Below the pieces are notes generated by a model. It was not told the DNA's origin. It ran no database searches and was given only the letters and a program-made list of their open reading frames with translations. Positions 23,891 through 37,304 of a DNA stretch of 64,000 bases are shown in pieces; position 1 is the first letter of the stretch; each line of letters begins with the position of its first letter. Position numbers and translations under genes: made by a program. Source of the DNA: Ridgeia piscesae (Eukaryota; Annelida; Polychaeta; Sabellida; Siboglinidae); NCBI GenBank assembly GCA_025642075.2, contig JAODUO010000569.1, forward strand, positions 182,001-246,000. The letters are read 5' to 3'.

Positions 23891-24345
23891 AGTTGCTGAT
23901 GTTACTGTGGAGACTGCTTGTGCTGGGATGTCGACCTCTGTGTATTTTATGTGGACACATCACGGCAAATGTAGTGAACTTCCCTACAATTAATCATGGA
24001 CGCTGTCTGCACATTTTAAGTGTGGTCTTTATTGTCAGTTAACAACATGTCACACAGACAGAGGCGGCTTCAGAATCGGCCTAATTAGGAATTATATTGA
24101 CAGCTCGAAGATTCAATGTGTCTAATCTTGAATTAACAGCGTTGTATACAGTCAACAATAAACGTCATTTATTTTAATGTTACTGCTTTATCTATTGTCA
24201 AACAACAGTTCAATGTTACTTTAATTTGCATAAAATGTACACAGGTGTATTACACAAAATATATCCACCTGAAACATATCGTGTTATTAATATAAATTAT
24301 CCAGTTACATAGACATGTTACATTTATAACTTCAAAATTACTCTC
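23891..24345 (+). repeat. 3' flank of zinc-finger locus, copy 2
   Basis: Nearly identical to 4799-5250, with a candidate AATAAA at 24157-24162. After 24345 the similarity ends. Confidence 0.75.
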
Positions 24346-24689
24346 AATTTAATTAGTTAATGGTCAATGCAGATGTTTTACTACAGTGTAGATGTAATTT
24401 CTAAATTCGGATATTTCCAACTTGTGATGACATTGAATGTTCATTTCCTCGCCTGGTGGGGCATGATCAGATCACATGGTCGCTAGGTGGCAGCAGGATC
24501 AGGTGAGAAAATCGAAAAGTATTCGAGGAGGAAGAAAACGTTATTATTATCGATTTGCATAGCTAAACATTCCTGGCACGATATGATCTATACAATCTAT
24601 TGATTTGTTCGATTATTAACATACAATTCGAAATAACTCGGAGACATAATCATTTCCTTCACACACACAGATGCAGGCACATACACGAT
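24346..24689. other. Non-coding spacer
   Basis: Nothing recognised apart from a short CA run at 24660-24670, just before the LINE. Confidence 0.45.
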
Positions 24690-27600
24690 CCCGGCTACAC
24701 ATTCCATCATGTGGCGGCGGAGTTGCCATAGTGTATCGGAACACGTACAACACTAAGATCCTCCAAAAGGTGCATTTCACAACAATTGAACTTATCCGTC
24801 TGCAACTCACCAACCCGTTTTGTTGAAATACAATTTATGGGTCGTTTATCACCCGCCTGCGACAAGCAAGATATCTGGAACATTATCGGACTTTTACTCA
24901 GAACTAGAGCAGCTATTCACCGAAGCATCCATCTCCGTTATTCCTACTGTCATCGTTGGCGATTTTAACGTTCATTTCGACGATACGCTCAAGTCCGAAC
25001 CACTTCGCACTCTGCTTGAATCGTACAACCTAACCCAACACGTACATTCGCCAACACATCAAACTTGACATATCCTTGATCTCGTAGTGAGTCAGACTGA
25101 CGACAACTTCATCACGTCCGTTACTGTGCATCCAGACTCTGTCAGATCACCTTCGCATTGAACTCAAACTTAGAGCGCTGAAGCCTGCAGTACAAACCAG
25201 CACGATTACAAAGCGGGACTTTAGAAACATTGATGCTGACGCACTACGAAGTGACATTACGTCTGTGTGTAGCGACATGTGTGCATGCACAAATGATCGA
25301 CAAGCTGATGAATTGGTACATGTGTATAACACCTGTCTCACCGATTGCCTCGACAAACATGCCCCATGGCGTAACGTGCGGGTACAAGACACAACACCAC
25401 ACCCTTGTATGACACTGACATCGATGTCGCCAGGAATAAAAAGCGAAAACAGGAGAATGTGTGGAGAAGAACAAAACTGGAGATTCATCGACAATTATAC
25501 GTCACCGCCCGGGAGGAATGTACTGCGTTGATATCCGTACGTAAAACGGATTATTTTCGAAATCAACTGGAAAAGGCAGGCAACAAAAACATGTTTCGTC
25601 TACTGAGATCGCTCGATGGTCAGCGCGTACAGCAACAACCTGAATTCCGTTTGGCCGCTCAAGAACAATTTTTTCGTTACTTTCGTGGAAATATTGACAA
25701 TCTCCTATCAGGTCTGCAGTATTTCAACGACATCGATAGACCATCAGATGAAATACGTTGTTTCACTGACTGTATCGATGTGTTTGATCAAACAACGAAC
25801 ACAGAGATCACAGCGATATGTAGTGCTATTAAGAAAACGTGCGTGTTGGATCCTCTGCCTGCAAATCAGCTCACTGATAACATCACGCGTATTGTGCCTG
25901 CCATCACACGGATCACAAATACTTCCCTGGATGAGGGAGTGATGCCGAAGTCGTTGAAGCATGCAATTGTCCGACCACTTTTAAAGAAACCATCACTGGA
26001 CAAAGACACCCTGAGCAGTTACCGACCAGTGAGTAACCTCACTCAATTATCCAAAGTAATTGAGAAAGTGGTCGCGCTTCGGATAATGACGCATGTATCT
26101 GATCAGCAAATGGTTGAGTGCTTTCAGTCTGTGTATCGAAAAAAAAAGTGCTGTCAAAACAGCAATGGACAAAAAACAAGGAACCATCTTGCTTCTCGTG
26201 GATTTCAGTTCCGCTTTCGATACGATCAACCATAACATCTTAATTAGGCGGTTACGTTTGCGTTACGGCTTTGTTGGCAAAGCATTGGACTGGTTGACAT
26301 CTTATCTGAAAGAGAGGACACAGCGAGTGGTAATCGGTGACTAGTCGTCGAGTACAACTACTCTAACGACAGGTGTCCCGCAAGGCCTTGTCCTTGGGCC
26401 ACTGCTCTTTTCATTATACGTTAATTCAACCTATCGGTGACATCATACGAGCCCATGGACTATTCTTCCATCAATATGCCGATGATTTACAGATATATAC
26501 TCATTTTGACTTGACCCATTCTGCATTAGTGGCTGCAATCAAGCAAATGGAAGATTGTTTAGATGAGGTAAATGTCTGGATGGCACGGAATTCTATGTTC
26601 ATGAACGATGGCAAGACACAATATCTTCCGATTGAGCCTAAGTCTGCAGATGCAATCGTGGATAAAAGTGTGATTCGCGTTGGTGAGGCTACAATTACGG
26701 CTTCGCGTTGTGTTCAGTGTCTTGGTGTGTACATTGATAGGCACCTTGACACGAAGAAGCAAGTATCGCAAACTATCAGTGCTTGTTCTTTCTACCTGCG
26801 AAACATTAATCAAATTAGCCGCTTTCTCCCCAGACCGACAAAGGAACGCGTTGTCAATGCCATTATCACATCACGGCTTGACTACTGTAACGCGCTCTTA
26901 TACGGTACGTCTGCAATTAACATCGCCCGTCTACAGCGAATAAAAAAAGGCTGCCAGGTTGATTATGCGTAGCCCGCGTAGCGACAGTGCCATACCCTTG
27001 CTACGAACTCCACTGGCTGCCCACTGTGTGCAGAGTTGATTTCAAGCTACTTGTATTCGCTTACAAAGCCATGCACAACGACGCGCCAGTGTATTTATGT
27101 GAACTCGTGTGCCCGTATCAATCGACAAGAACACTGCGCTCTGCGAACAATAACATGTTACAAGTGAAGCGTACCCGTACCAAAGCTGGTGACTGCTCGT
27201 TCGCTAACGCTGCTGCGTCCCTGTGGAACAATTTACCAACAGTCATTAAGACTTGTGACAATCTGACCAGCTACAAACGTCTACTGAAGACACATTTTTT
27301 TCGTATCGCATATTAGTGCAATTCGACATGAACATTAATTTTTTGTACTAGATTATTTGGTAATATTATCAATACATAATTCTACACTAATTTATTGGCA
27401 TTATTGTTACGTAATTATTATTATTATTTTACAGTTTTAAACTTATACAAACCTAGTTATTACTAATAATAATTATACCTATACCGTCATTTATCAGTCT
27501 CATTGCAATGTAATTATACACTAGACCGGTTATTATGTGGTTTTATGACTAATACGTAATTTAGTGCTACGCTATTTAATATCGTACTAATTTTATTTAT

Positions 27601-27765
27601 TTATATACCTATACATATTGTTTACATTTATATTAAAACACTAATATTTGTCTTAATTATTGCATGCATATATCTTGTTATGTCTTTTAAATTGTAATAT
27701 GTTGTGAAGCGCCACGAACGATTATGGATGTGGCGCTATACCAAATAAATATATTATGTTATTCA
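24690..27765 (+). mobile_element. L2/CR1-type LINE, nearly complete but dead
   Basis: The endonuclease part (24700-25068) includes GGGVAIVYRNTY and IVGDFNVHFDD. The reverse-transcriptase part runs from 25405 through at least four frames. It includes SSYRPVSNLTQLSKVIEK (about 26020), LLLVDFSSAFDTINHN (about 26195), GVPQGLVLGPLLFSLYV (about 26372), YADDLQIY (about 26475) and CLGVYIDRHLD. The C-terminal thumb has LDYCNALLYG and ELHWLPTVCRVDFKLL, and ends at a stop at 27317. The 3' tail (27700-27757) has the hairpin GCGCCAC ... GTGGCGC followed by A/T-rich sequence, typical of L2/CR1 ends. Stops at 25068 and 26341 and frameshifts near 26140, 26420 and 26950 make it inactive. It appears truncated at the 5' end. 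Confidence 0.85.
27690..27757 (+). promoter_or_regulatory. LINE 3' terminal hairpin
   Basis: TGTGAAGCGCCAC, then about 13 bases, then GTGGCGCTATA forms a 7-bp GCGCCAC/GTGGCGC stem. It is repeated at 63667-63706 and inverted at 62937-62975. Such tails are the recognition site of the element's own reverse transcriptase in related families. Confidence 0.6.
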
Positions 27766-28134
27766 TCCTTGTGTTCGTGCAATCGTGCGCATACGAGTAC
27801 GAGTTCCTTTATATGTGCGTGTGCACGTACTTGTATGTATGTATTCTTCCTCAAGTAATCGAGTGTGCATGTTAGAATCATGCTTGGGTAAATTCATATA
27901 ACTTGTTTTGGGAAGGGAAGCCTAACCAGGGTCAGGTAAATGCGAAAGGATGGGCCAATTGAAATTATCGTGAAGTGTGTGTGTGCCTGCGTGTGTTGTT
28001 GAGTGCACGCATGCATGCATCTGTTTATGTATGTGATTGCGTATGTGGCAATGTCTATGTACGTGTTTGTACCAGGGTTTGTGAGTGCGTACGTGTGAAA
28101 CTGTGTGCCAGTGTTTGTGTGTTTACATGTTTGT

Positions 28135-28196
<62 letters not shown>
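27766..28196 (-). repeat. CA-rich dispersed repeat, inverted copy 3, with (TG)n
   Basis: The reverse complement matches 6400-6800. It ends in a TG run at 28137-28195. Confidence 0.75.
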
Positions 28197-28197
<1 letters not shown>

Positions 28198-28720
28198 TAT
28201 AGGCAAAAGTTCAGTCACGATCGCTTCGTCTTCGTTTATAGCGAGTGTCTTATTTTTGACCGATCTAGCGTTTATCAACGCCACGTTCGTGTAGCAATCG
28301 TTGCCTACAATTTGACAAGTTGACAGTTTCACGTGGATAATGTTATTGTTGTTAACGCCACGTTGGTGGAAAGTGGGTCTAAAGCCGGGTCGACGTCCGA
28401 GCACTGGGCGTATTGTTCGTTGGTGATTGCAATTACGACCGGCTCTGCATCCTCGCGTTACCGCACAAATTCCATTATCCTTTATTGCGTCGAACAAAGG
28501 CTGCGGTAGCTTGCCGCCACTGACAGCAGCATTGTTACAGTCGAATAGTTCCCGCCGTGTGTAGATCACCATAGGTAGAGGTATACCATCGGAATAAAAG
28601 TCACAGAAATACACCAAAATAAAACACAAATAATAACACAGTAGAACAGTTCCGTGTATCCAGGGTAATGTTATCAAAACGATGGTCCAGTCTCACCAGT
28701 GTCGCAGTCGTAGAAATAAG
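28197..28720 (-). mobile_element. 5' region of an L2/CR1-type LINE, minus strand
   Basis: The minus strand carries an open stretch of about 184 codons. It ends in IVGNDCYTNVALINARSVKN and KTLAINEDEAIVTELLPI, the characteristic start of a CR1/L2 endonuclease domain ('LxNARSVKNKTxxIxD'), and then runs into the CA microsatellite. Upstream residues (RGCRAGRN, RPVLGRRPGFRP) are basic and typical of the region between ORF1 and endonuclease. It lies opposite to the 24690-27765 element and may be the inverted 5' end of the same or a sister insertion. Confidence 0.6.
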
Positions 28721-28779
28721 TAAAATCCAATGTTAAACACAGAGCAAATAAATAGCTGCCACAGTGGCGCTTGATCACA

Positions 28780-29440
28780 TGAATTATGTCCCTAATATCG
28801 TTCCATAGATAAGCAGGGGTGTATGTGCGTGCATAATTTATATTAGAGGTTTAAACAAAGAGTTTAGAAGTAAAATGAAACAAGCCAAATTGGAGTGTAA
28901 AAACTAAGTTGAACAAAAATTGTTATCTGGTAATGCCAGCGATGTCTGGAAGGGTCTTAACAGGTTGATGGGTAGAACTCGTAAAGAACAACCTTTGGTA
29001 TCTGACAATCCAGCAACGTTTGCCAATGACATAAACAGGTTTTATGCCAGATATGACAATGTCGACTGTAGAGATGAATATGATATTTTGTGTCATGCAA
29101 TTAGCTCCAGCCCTGTAACACTGGTCGAAAGTGATGTTGTTTGATGCGTCTCACGTTAAACCAAACAGAGCACCTGCGCCTGATAGCTCGCAGGGCTGTG
29201 TTATGAAAGTATCTGCTGATCAGCTCGGTCCTTTTTAACAAGATTTTTCTAATTTCCCTTAAACACGCATTCTATGCCACGCTCGTAGAAACAATCTACT
29301 ATTATGCCCATTGCCCAAAAACCTAGCGCCAGAGAATTTAATGACTTTTGACCAGTGGCGCTTTCATCTATCACTGCTAAATGTATGGAAAGACTGGTAC
29401 GTAATCAGACTGCCCTGTGTATGCCATTTTCAAAACAACA
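28780..29440 (+). mobile_element. L2-type LINE fragment, reverse-transcriptase N-terminal region
   Basis: After a short CCTAATATCGTTCCA repeat tail, the plus strand encodes LNKEFRSKMKQAKLE, VEQKLLSGNASDVWKGLNRL and NDINRFYARYDN. In shifted frames it then reads NRAPAPDS, RARRNNLLLCPLPK-like sequence and a degenerate FDQWRFHLSLLNVWKD region matching 'FRPVALTSIxxKCxE'. It matches the 6925-7035 fragment. Frameshifts and loss of the catalytic YADD region show a dead fragment. Confidence 0.7.
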
Positions 29441-31285
29441 AAAAAGAATCATGAAACATTGTAAAACCTACAAATGCCCCCAAGATCTTTGCCTTTGGAA
29501 GAATCACCCAAGATCACTGTCACACTGAAGATAAGTTTCTATATACTGGTTGCCTGGTATATCACAATTTTTAATTCATTATTCAATTTAATATATATAT
29601 TTCATCAGGGGATTCCTTCCTTCATTTGCTTTTCAAAAGGTTCTATTTGATATAGCCTCTTGAGTGTTATGCTTGCAATGCAATATCTCTGAACGTGATG
29701 CTGATTTATGGGAATGGCAAGCAAGCTCACAATCATTGTATGTGACATATTTATTTTTATATTGCTTTGTGCAGTGCACTAAATTTTGTACGTCGTGGCG
29801 ATCTTTCCTGATCTTATTTTATAGTCAGTGTCCACTAATTCACTTGCATCCAAAGCTGCAGTCACTTTTCAGTTGCAGTTTGACGATTATGACAGCCAAA
29901 AGGTAAATACTATGACTGAAACTAAATAAAAATCACCATTATGGTCCAGACGGTAGCGAGCGAGTAGCCAGACATGCGAAGAAAGAATGCATCTGATTGG
30001 CTGAAAGTGTAGATAAACACTTTCAACTGGCGTAGGACGTCAACTGTTCGTAAACAAGACAATGTCAAATGTAATGAACATGTTTATTTACAAGACAATA
30101 TAGTTCAGCGTGGCGACAGCTACACATATTATGTTCATTAAACCACTTTATATTGTCCATTTACTTCCAGTTTCCCCAGTAACCAATGCAATAATAACAA
30201 ATATCACAGCTCATAATTATTTACACCTTTCAAAAGTTCTACTTCGCTATTTCGAGGGGAACCAACAATCAATTGTTCAGTCCTATTCATCTACATGTAT
30301 TGAAGAAAAAAAAATTTCATCTACATTTAAGAATATGTTGCAAGTAGTTTACCAAGAAAAGCGAATGGTGGAATGCCACCAAAAAGTTGCATTTACATAA
30401 ACAACAGCACGAAAATGAAGCTAGTGGGCCACGCTACTAAATTTACAACGGCATGCTATATACAGCATATCATGATAATGTGACAAAACACCACAGCCTA
30501 CATGACATTGAACGTCAAGAAACATTTACGTCATAACGGCGGCACTTTAGAATTCAACAAACAACTACGTCATATTCGTGTTAGAGTGCAATAAATCAAT
30601 TACAGTTATGTCATAATGCCAGCAGTGATTGCTTCTAAAGCCGCTGAAAGCCGCCATGCACACTGTAGAACTAGACTGTGGCCACAACATGGTGAAACGG
30701 TGTGCGTCATATTATAGTAATGTCACATAAGGCATATTGACACCACACTGACTTAGAGTATTGGTTTTCTTTTCTTCATCTACAATTGTTCCCAGTTTAA
30801 AGCAGCAGCTTGAGCGAACATCTACACGACACCGATACAATATACACATAAAGAAAGCTTTTCAACAAATCTGAATGCTCAAGCGCTGCTAAAGACGACA
30901 TAAAACATGCTAAATAAATTACTAAATAACACAAAACACAAAAAATATGAAACTTTCCCAGAAACCACATAATAAAACCATGCAAATTATACAGTATCTT
31001 GCATATGAATTAACGTTATGTCAACTGGATGCAATCACACAGCCTTGCTTTAGGATTAGGAATACGTTTATGTTTACATGAAACAAGCAGGCAGTTAATG
31101 GTTCATTCTTAGCAGGAAAACGTTCTCTGGCAATCATTTCTAACCATAATCACAAGACAAATGACCATTACATTATGCACAGAAAGAGTAGCTTAAATTA
31201 AAGAAATAAGACCACCAGTCACTATTACTCAAGAACAAATCACGAGTTAGTCAAATGATATTTTTCTAGCATGATTTCAACAAGT
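29441..31285. other. Non-coding or unrecognised; the last MASTL exon could lie here
   Basis: The frames at 29664-29906, 30110-30400 and 30797-30985 have no recognisable family. I searched the minus strand for a terminal Greatwall exon and could not identify one with confidence. Confidence 0.4.
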
Positions 31286-31289
31286 CATC

Positions 31290-31545
31290 TACAGGTGGGT
31301 GAGCCAGATGCAGATGGCAAGTTAGTCAAGTGCACTGTTGCTCAGATTACTATGCAATACACCTGCAGATGGTGGGTTCATCAAATGGTGGCTGCAGGTA
31401 TGTTAACAGAAGACATCTGCAGATGGCAAGTTCATCAAATAGTGGCTGCACATTTGTCAACAAAGAGCATCTGCAGATGGTGAGATATCAAATAATGGAT
31501 GACTGCTCTATGTTAACAGAAGACATCTGCAGATGCTGCAATTGG
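31290..31545. repeat. 54-56-bp tandem repeat, about four copies
   Basis: CATCTGCAGATGG-type starts at about 31304, 31360, 31414, 31468 and 31526, followed by RAGTTCATCAAATRGTGG. The copies are diverged. The two plus-strand frames over it are repeat-driven. Confidence 0.7.
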
Positions 31546-31933
31546 TTGCGAGCTGAAATGAATAAGACACTGCATCAGTGAAATCTGCAACAGCTGAAAA
31601 CTTATCATAAATCCTATTCACTGATGATCAAAACTGTACTGTGTGAATATTATATGTGCAATCAGTTTTGCAAAAAAGTCGGTACTACATGACCAGATCA
31701 AGTAACTCACAAAATTATGTGATTTTTCAAACATAATCTGAACCACAATAGATATGTAGAGCAACAATGTTAGTCACACAGATATGTAGAAAACCTAACT
31801 AAAAATCAAGACAAATACAAATTTTTAAATATATCAACAATATTAATAATTATACATTAGATAATAAAACATTTACACCAGCATAAAATGTATTTTACGA
31901 TTGTAAATTGTCAGATACGAAGCAATGACTGAC

Positions 31934-32044
31934 CATCAAAGTAACTTGTGTCGCTGTCATCGTCGGGATTTGGTACAAATGGGGCTGGCATGCTGTGAAT
32001 GTTGTCCCAGTTGATGTCAGCAAACAGTGGGTGTAGTCGCAACT
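31934..32044 (-). CDS. MASTL: MASTL exon 12 (start of the AGC C-tail)
   Basis: [20 protein letters not shown] then [21 protein letters not shown]-x-D-x-NW and FVPxPDDxxDTSYF are the conserved kinase end and C-tail. Acceptor GTTCCACCAG, likely donor GATG/GTCAGT in phase 1. If the donor is not used, the frame ends [12 protein letters not shown], which lacks the usual hydrophobic tail. Confidence 0.88.
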
Positions 32045-35000
32045 CTGGTGGAACCATGCAAACAATGTCCATGGTAATGTTTCACAGACTGTCATAACCA
32101 TCAAATTACATCTGATGAGCAGGTAGAAAGCTTCTGATATAAAGTTGATCAGATTCCCTATTAGACGCCATACAGACATGGACTAGGCAGCCAACAATTT
32201 CCATGTTCTATTTCTCTTGCTAATTGGAAGGGTCCGTTTCTGGACCTTATCGCTAAGAGAATCAGATGCCAGTTTAGTGAGTCGATGACCTATAGCATGG
32301 TAACCTTCACAGACTGCTCATCACGCTAAACGTGTCAACCCCTGGCTGATCTGTTCATCATAATTAGTACATTAAAACTATTTGCAAACAAATATCCTCC
32401 ACTGGCAGGTACTCATTTATACAGCTGAGGGAACTGCATAAACCTTGAATGAATCAACGGAATGTAGTTTAAATAAATTTGAAATACCTGGGGTATTTGG
32501 TCGAGACATTGGGTCAAAGTTCAACAGTTTATCAATAACGCAGCGTGAATTTTCAGACAGGGCCTCTTCACCCTCCGGCCAGGGAATGTCTGCAAAGACA
32601 ACAAACATAATCAGAGAAAACAAACAACAAATTTGAAGAAAAAAACAAGGTGCAATCCATTTAATATGGGTGCACGTGTTTGTTAAAACATAGGGAAGAT
32701 TTGTATAACTGTCATTTCCCCTGATGATCTCACTAGAACCACAGCTTCATCTAGAGACCCGCCGATCTGTCATTTGGATGGGTAAAGATCGATTTGGATG
32801 GACACAAATTAGAGTTGACGCTAAAACTTGGATAGGCAGACATTTTAGGAGTAAACAAAGCTATATGTTATTCACTCAGTGCTCATTTCGACTGGATTGT
32901 ATCCACAAAAGCACATGTCTGGTAAGTAATTTATACAGCATAAAATAAAATTGTGATTAAAACTAAATAACACATTTATTAATCTGAAACAAGAGTGACA
33001 AAATAAAATAAGGGGAAATAGTTCAATTAGACGCATATGACAAGGCTATTTTTCAATAACTCCTGGCCATAAATACAGTCTATGGATTCAAGATGAACAG
33101 CATCAGACAAAATACCTCGATTGAGTATGTTCTTAAACACCAGTTCGACAGTGACGTCGTTGAATGGTGGCACACCGGTCAAGAATTCAAACAGACATAT
33201 GCCGAGTGACCACCAGTCCACAGCAGAGCCTGGGAACACATCACACAAACACATCACACAAACACATCACACAAATACATCACACAAACACATCACACAC
33301 ACATCACACAAACACATCACACAAACACATCATACAAATACATCACACAAACACATCACACACACATCACACAAACACATCACACAAACACATCACACAA
33401 ACACATCACACAAACACATCACACAAACACATCATACAAACACATCACACAAACACATCACACAAACACATCACACAAACACATCACACAAACACATCAC
33501 ACAAACACATCATACAAATACATCATACAAACACATCACACAAACACATCACACAAACACATCACACAAACACATCACACAAACACATCATACAAACACA
33601 TCACACAAACACATCACACAAACACATCACACAAACACATCACACAAACACATCATACAAACACATCATACACACACACAAACACATCACACACATCATA
33701 CAAACACATCACACAAACACATCATACAAACACATCACACAAACACATCATACAAATACATCACACAAACACATCATACAAACACATCACACACATCATA
33801 CAAACACATCACACAAACACATCATACAAACACATCACACAAACACATCATACAAATACATCACACAAACACATCATACAAACACATCATAAAATACCTC
33901 GATTGAGTATGTTCTTAAACACCAGTTCGACAGTGACGTCGTTGAATGGTGGCACACCGGTCAAGAATTCAAACAGACATATGCCGAGTGACCACCAGTC
34001 CACAGCAGAGCCTGGGAACACATCACACAAACACATCACACAAACACATCACACAAACACATCACACAAACACATCACACAAACACATCACACAAACACA
34101 TCACACAAACACATCATACAAACACATCAACACAAACACATCACACAAACACATCACACAAACACATCACACAAACACATCACACAAACACATCACACAA
34201 ACACATCACACAAACACATCACACAAACACATCACACAAACACATCACACAAACACATCACACAAACACATCACACACACACATCATACAAACACATCAT
34301 ACAAACACATCATACAAACACATCACACAAACACATCACACACATCATACAAACACATCATACAAACACATCACACAAACACATCACACAAACACATCAC
34401 ACAAACACATCACACAAACACATCACACAAACACATCACACAAACACATCACACAAACACATCACACAAACACATCATACAAACACATCACACAAACACA
34501 TCATACACACACATCAAACACACATCACACAAACACATCATACAAACACATCAAATAACAAACAAACAACATCACACAAACACATCATACAAACACATCA
34601 TACAACACATCATCAAACACATCACACAAACATCACACAAACACATCACACAAACACATCATACAAACACATCATACAAACACATCATACAAACACATCA
34701 TACAAACACATCATACAAACACATCACACAAACACATCACACAAACACATCATACAAACACATCATACAAACACATCATACACACACATCATACAAATAC
34801 ATCATACAAACACATCATACAAACACATCATACAAACACATCATACAAACACATCATACAAACACATCATACACACACATCATACAAATACATCATACAA
34901 ACACATCACACAAACACATCATACAAACACATCATACAAACACATCATACAAACACATCACACAAACACATCACACAAACACATCATACAAACACATCAT

Positions 35001-37255
35001 ACAAACACATCACACAAACACATCATACAAAACATCAACAAACACATCATACAAACACATCACACAAACACATCACACAAACACATCATACAAACACATC
35101 ACACAAACACATCATACAAACACATCATACAAACACATCATACAAACACATCATACAAACACATCATACAAATACATCATACAAACACATCATACAAACA
35201 CATCATACAAACACATCATACACACACATCACACAAATCATCATACAAACACATCATACAAACACATCATACAAACACATCACACAAACACATCATACAA
35301 ATACATCATACAAACACATCATACAAACACATCACACAAACACATCACACAAACACATCATACAAACATCATACACACACATCACACAAACACATCATAC
35401 AAATACATCACACATAACAACATACATCATACAACAAACACATCACACAAACACATCAACACATCAACAAACACATCATACAAACACATCATACAAACAC
35501 ATCATACAAACACATCACACAAACACATCAACAATACACACACAAAACATCATACACATACACATCATACACACAAACAATCATACAAACACATCATACA
35601 AACACATCACACAAACATCATACAACATACATCACACAAACACATCATACAAACATCAAACACATCATACAAACACATCACACAAACACATCATACAAAC
35701 ACAAACACATCATACAAACACATCACACAAACACATCATACAAACACATCATACAAACACATCATACAAACACATCACACACATCATACAAACACATCAC
35801 ACAAACACATCATACAAACACATCATACACACACATCATACAAATACATCATACAAAACATCATACAAATACATCATACAAACACATACACACATAACAC
35901 ATCATACAACACACACTCAACAATCATACAACACATCATACACACATCCACATCATACAAACACATCACACAAACACATCATACAAACACATCATACAAA
36001 CACATCATACAAAACACATACAAATACACATACAACACATCATACAAACACATCACACAACACATCATACAAATACATCACACAAACACATCTATACAAA
36101 TCACATCATACAAAACATCATACTAACACATCATACAAACACATCAACAAATACATCAACAAACACATCACACAAACGCATTATACTAACACATCATACA
36201 AACACATCACACTAACACATCATACTAACACATCATACAAATACACCATACAAACACATCATACAGACACATCATACAAATATATCATACAAACACATCA
36301 TACACACACATCACACAAACGCATCATACAAACACATCATACAAATACATCACACTAATACATCATACAAATACATCATACAAATACATCATACAAACAC
36401 ATCATACAAACACATCACACAAACGCATCAAACAAACACATCACACAAACGCATTATACAAACACATCACACAAACACCTCATACAAACACGTCACACAA
36501 ACGCATCATACACACACATCACACAAACGCATCATACACACACATCACACAAACACATCACACAAATGCATCATACAAACACATCATACAAACACATCAT
36601 ACAAATACATCACACTAACACATTTGTGGTATTTACTTCAGCATGGACACTGTAAATTATGAGAATATTGACCATATGAAACAAATCTATTGATCTACAT
36701 ACATGTATACTGCTACACCAAGAAGACATCTTCACGTGTCAACAATTAAACAAAAACTAAAAAAACGTCACTTAGATTTATATTAATAATATCCCGTTTT
36801 ATGTTGTTATACATGTAGTAATAGTGAACACATTCTATCCACGTGTTGCCATGCAATGGAATTGTCACAAAGCTTTGGTAGCATGTCATTTATAACTAAT
36901 TAGTCAACTAATTATTGATTAAATATTACTATGCGTTAACTCTGGTTGATTGAAGTCAATGAAGCTGATAGTGTCAACTGACCATGTTCCTTCTGCAGCA
37001 ATAGTTCGGGAGCGAGGTAGTCAGGTGTGCCGAGAATGCGATCGTTGCTGGGAAGATCACGAGCCCTACCCCTAAGGACACTCTTTGGGGTCCTTAATGG
37101 TGTCCTGTGTGTCCCGGGAGTCTGTGTGGGAAATTATGACACTTTCACTTTTATACACCAGATGCATGGGACCTATGAAACAATATGTAATTACATCCAT
37201 ATTATTCAATGATCCTTATATAAATATATATATATATATATATATGTATGTTTAT

Positions 37256-37304
<49 letters not shown>

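Noticed and set aside
31100..31130. Possible terminal MASTL exon (CTAAGAAT on the minus strand, resembling the ARN motif)
   Set aside because: No acceptor in the right phase and no C-tail sequence following. Not supportable.
33121..36126. Open frames of 242-726 codons of His/Thr/Lys/Ser-rich repeats
   Set aside because: Pure translation of the 13-bp satellite within a MASTL intron on the opposite strand. All three frames are open alike and there is no sign of coding selection.
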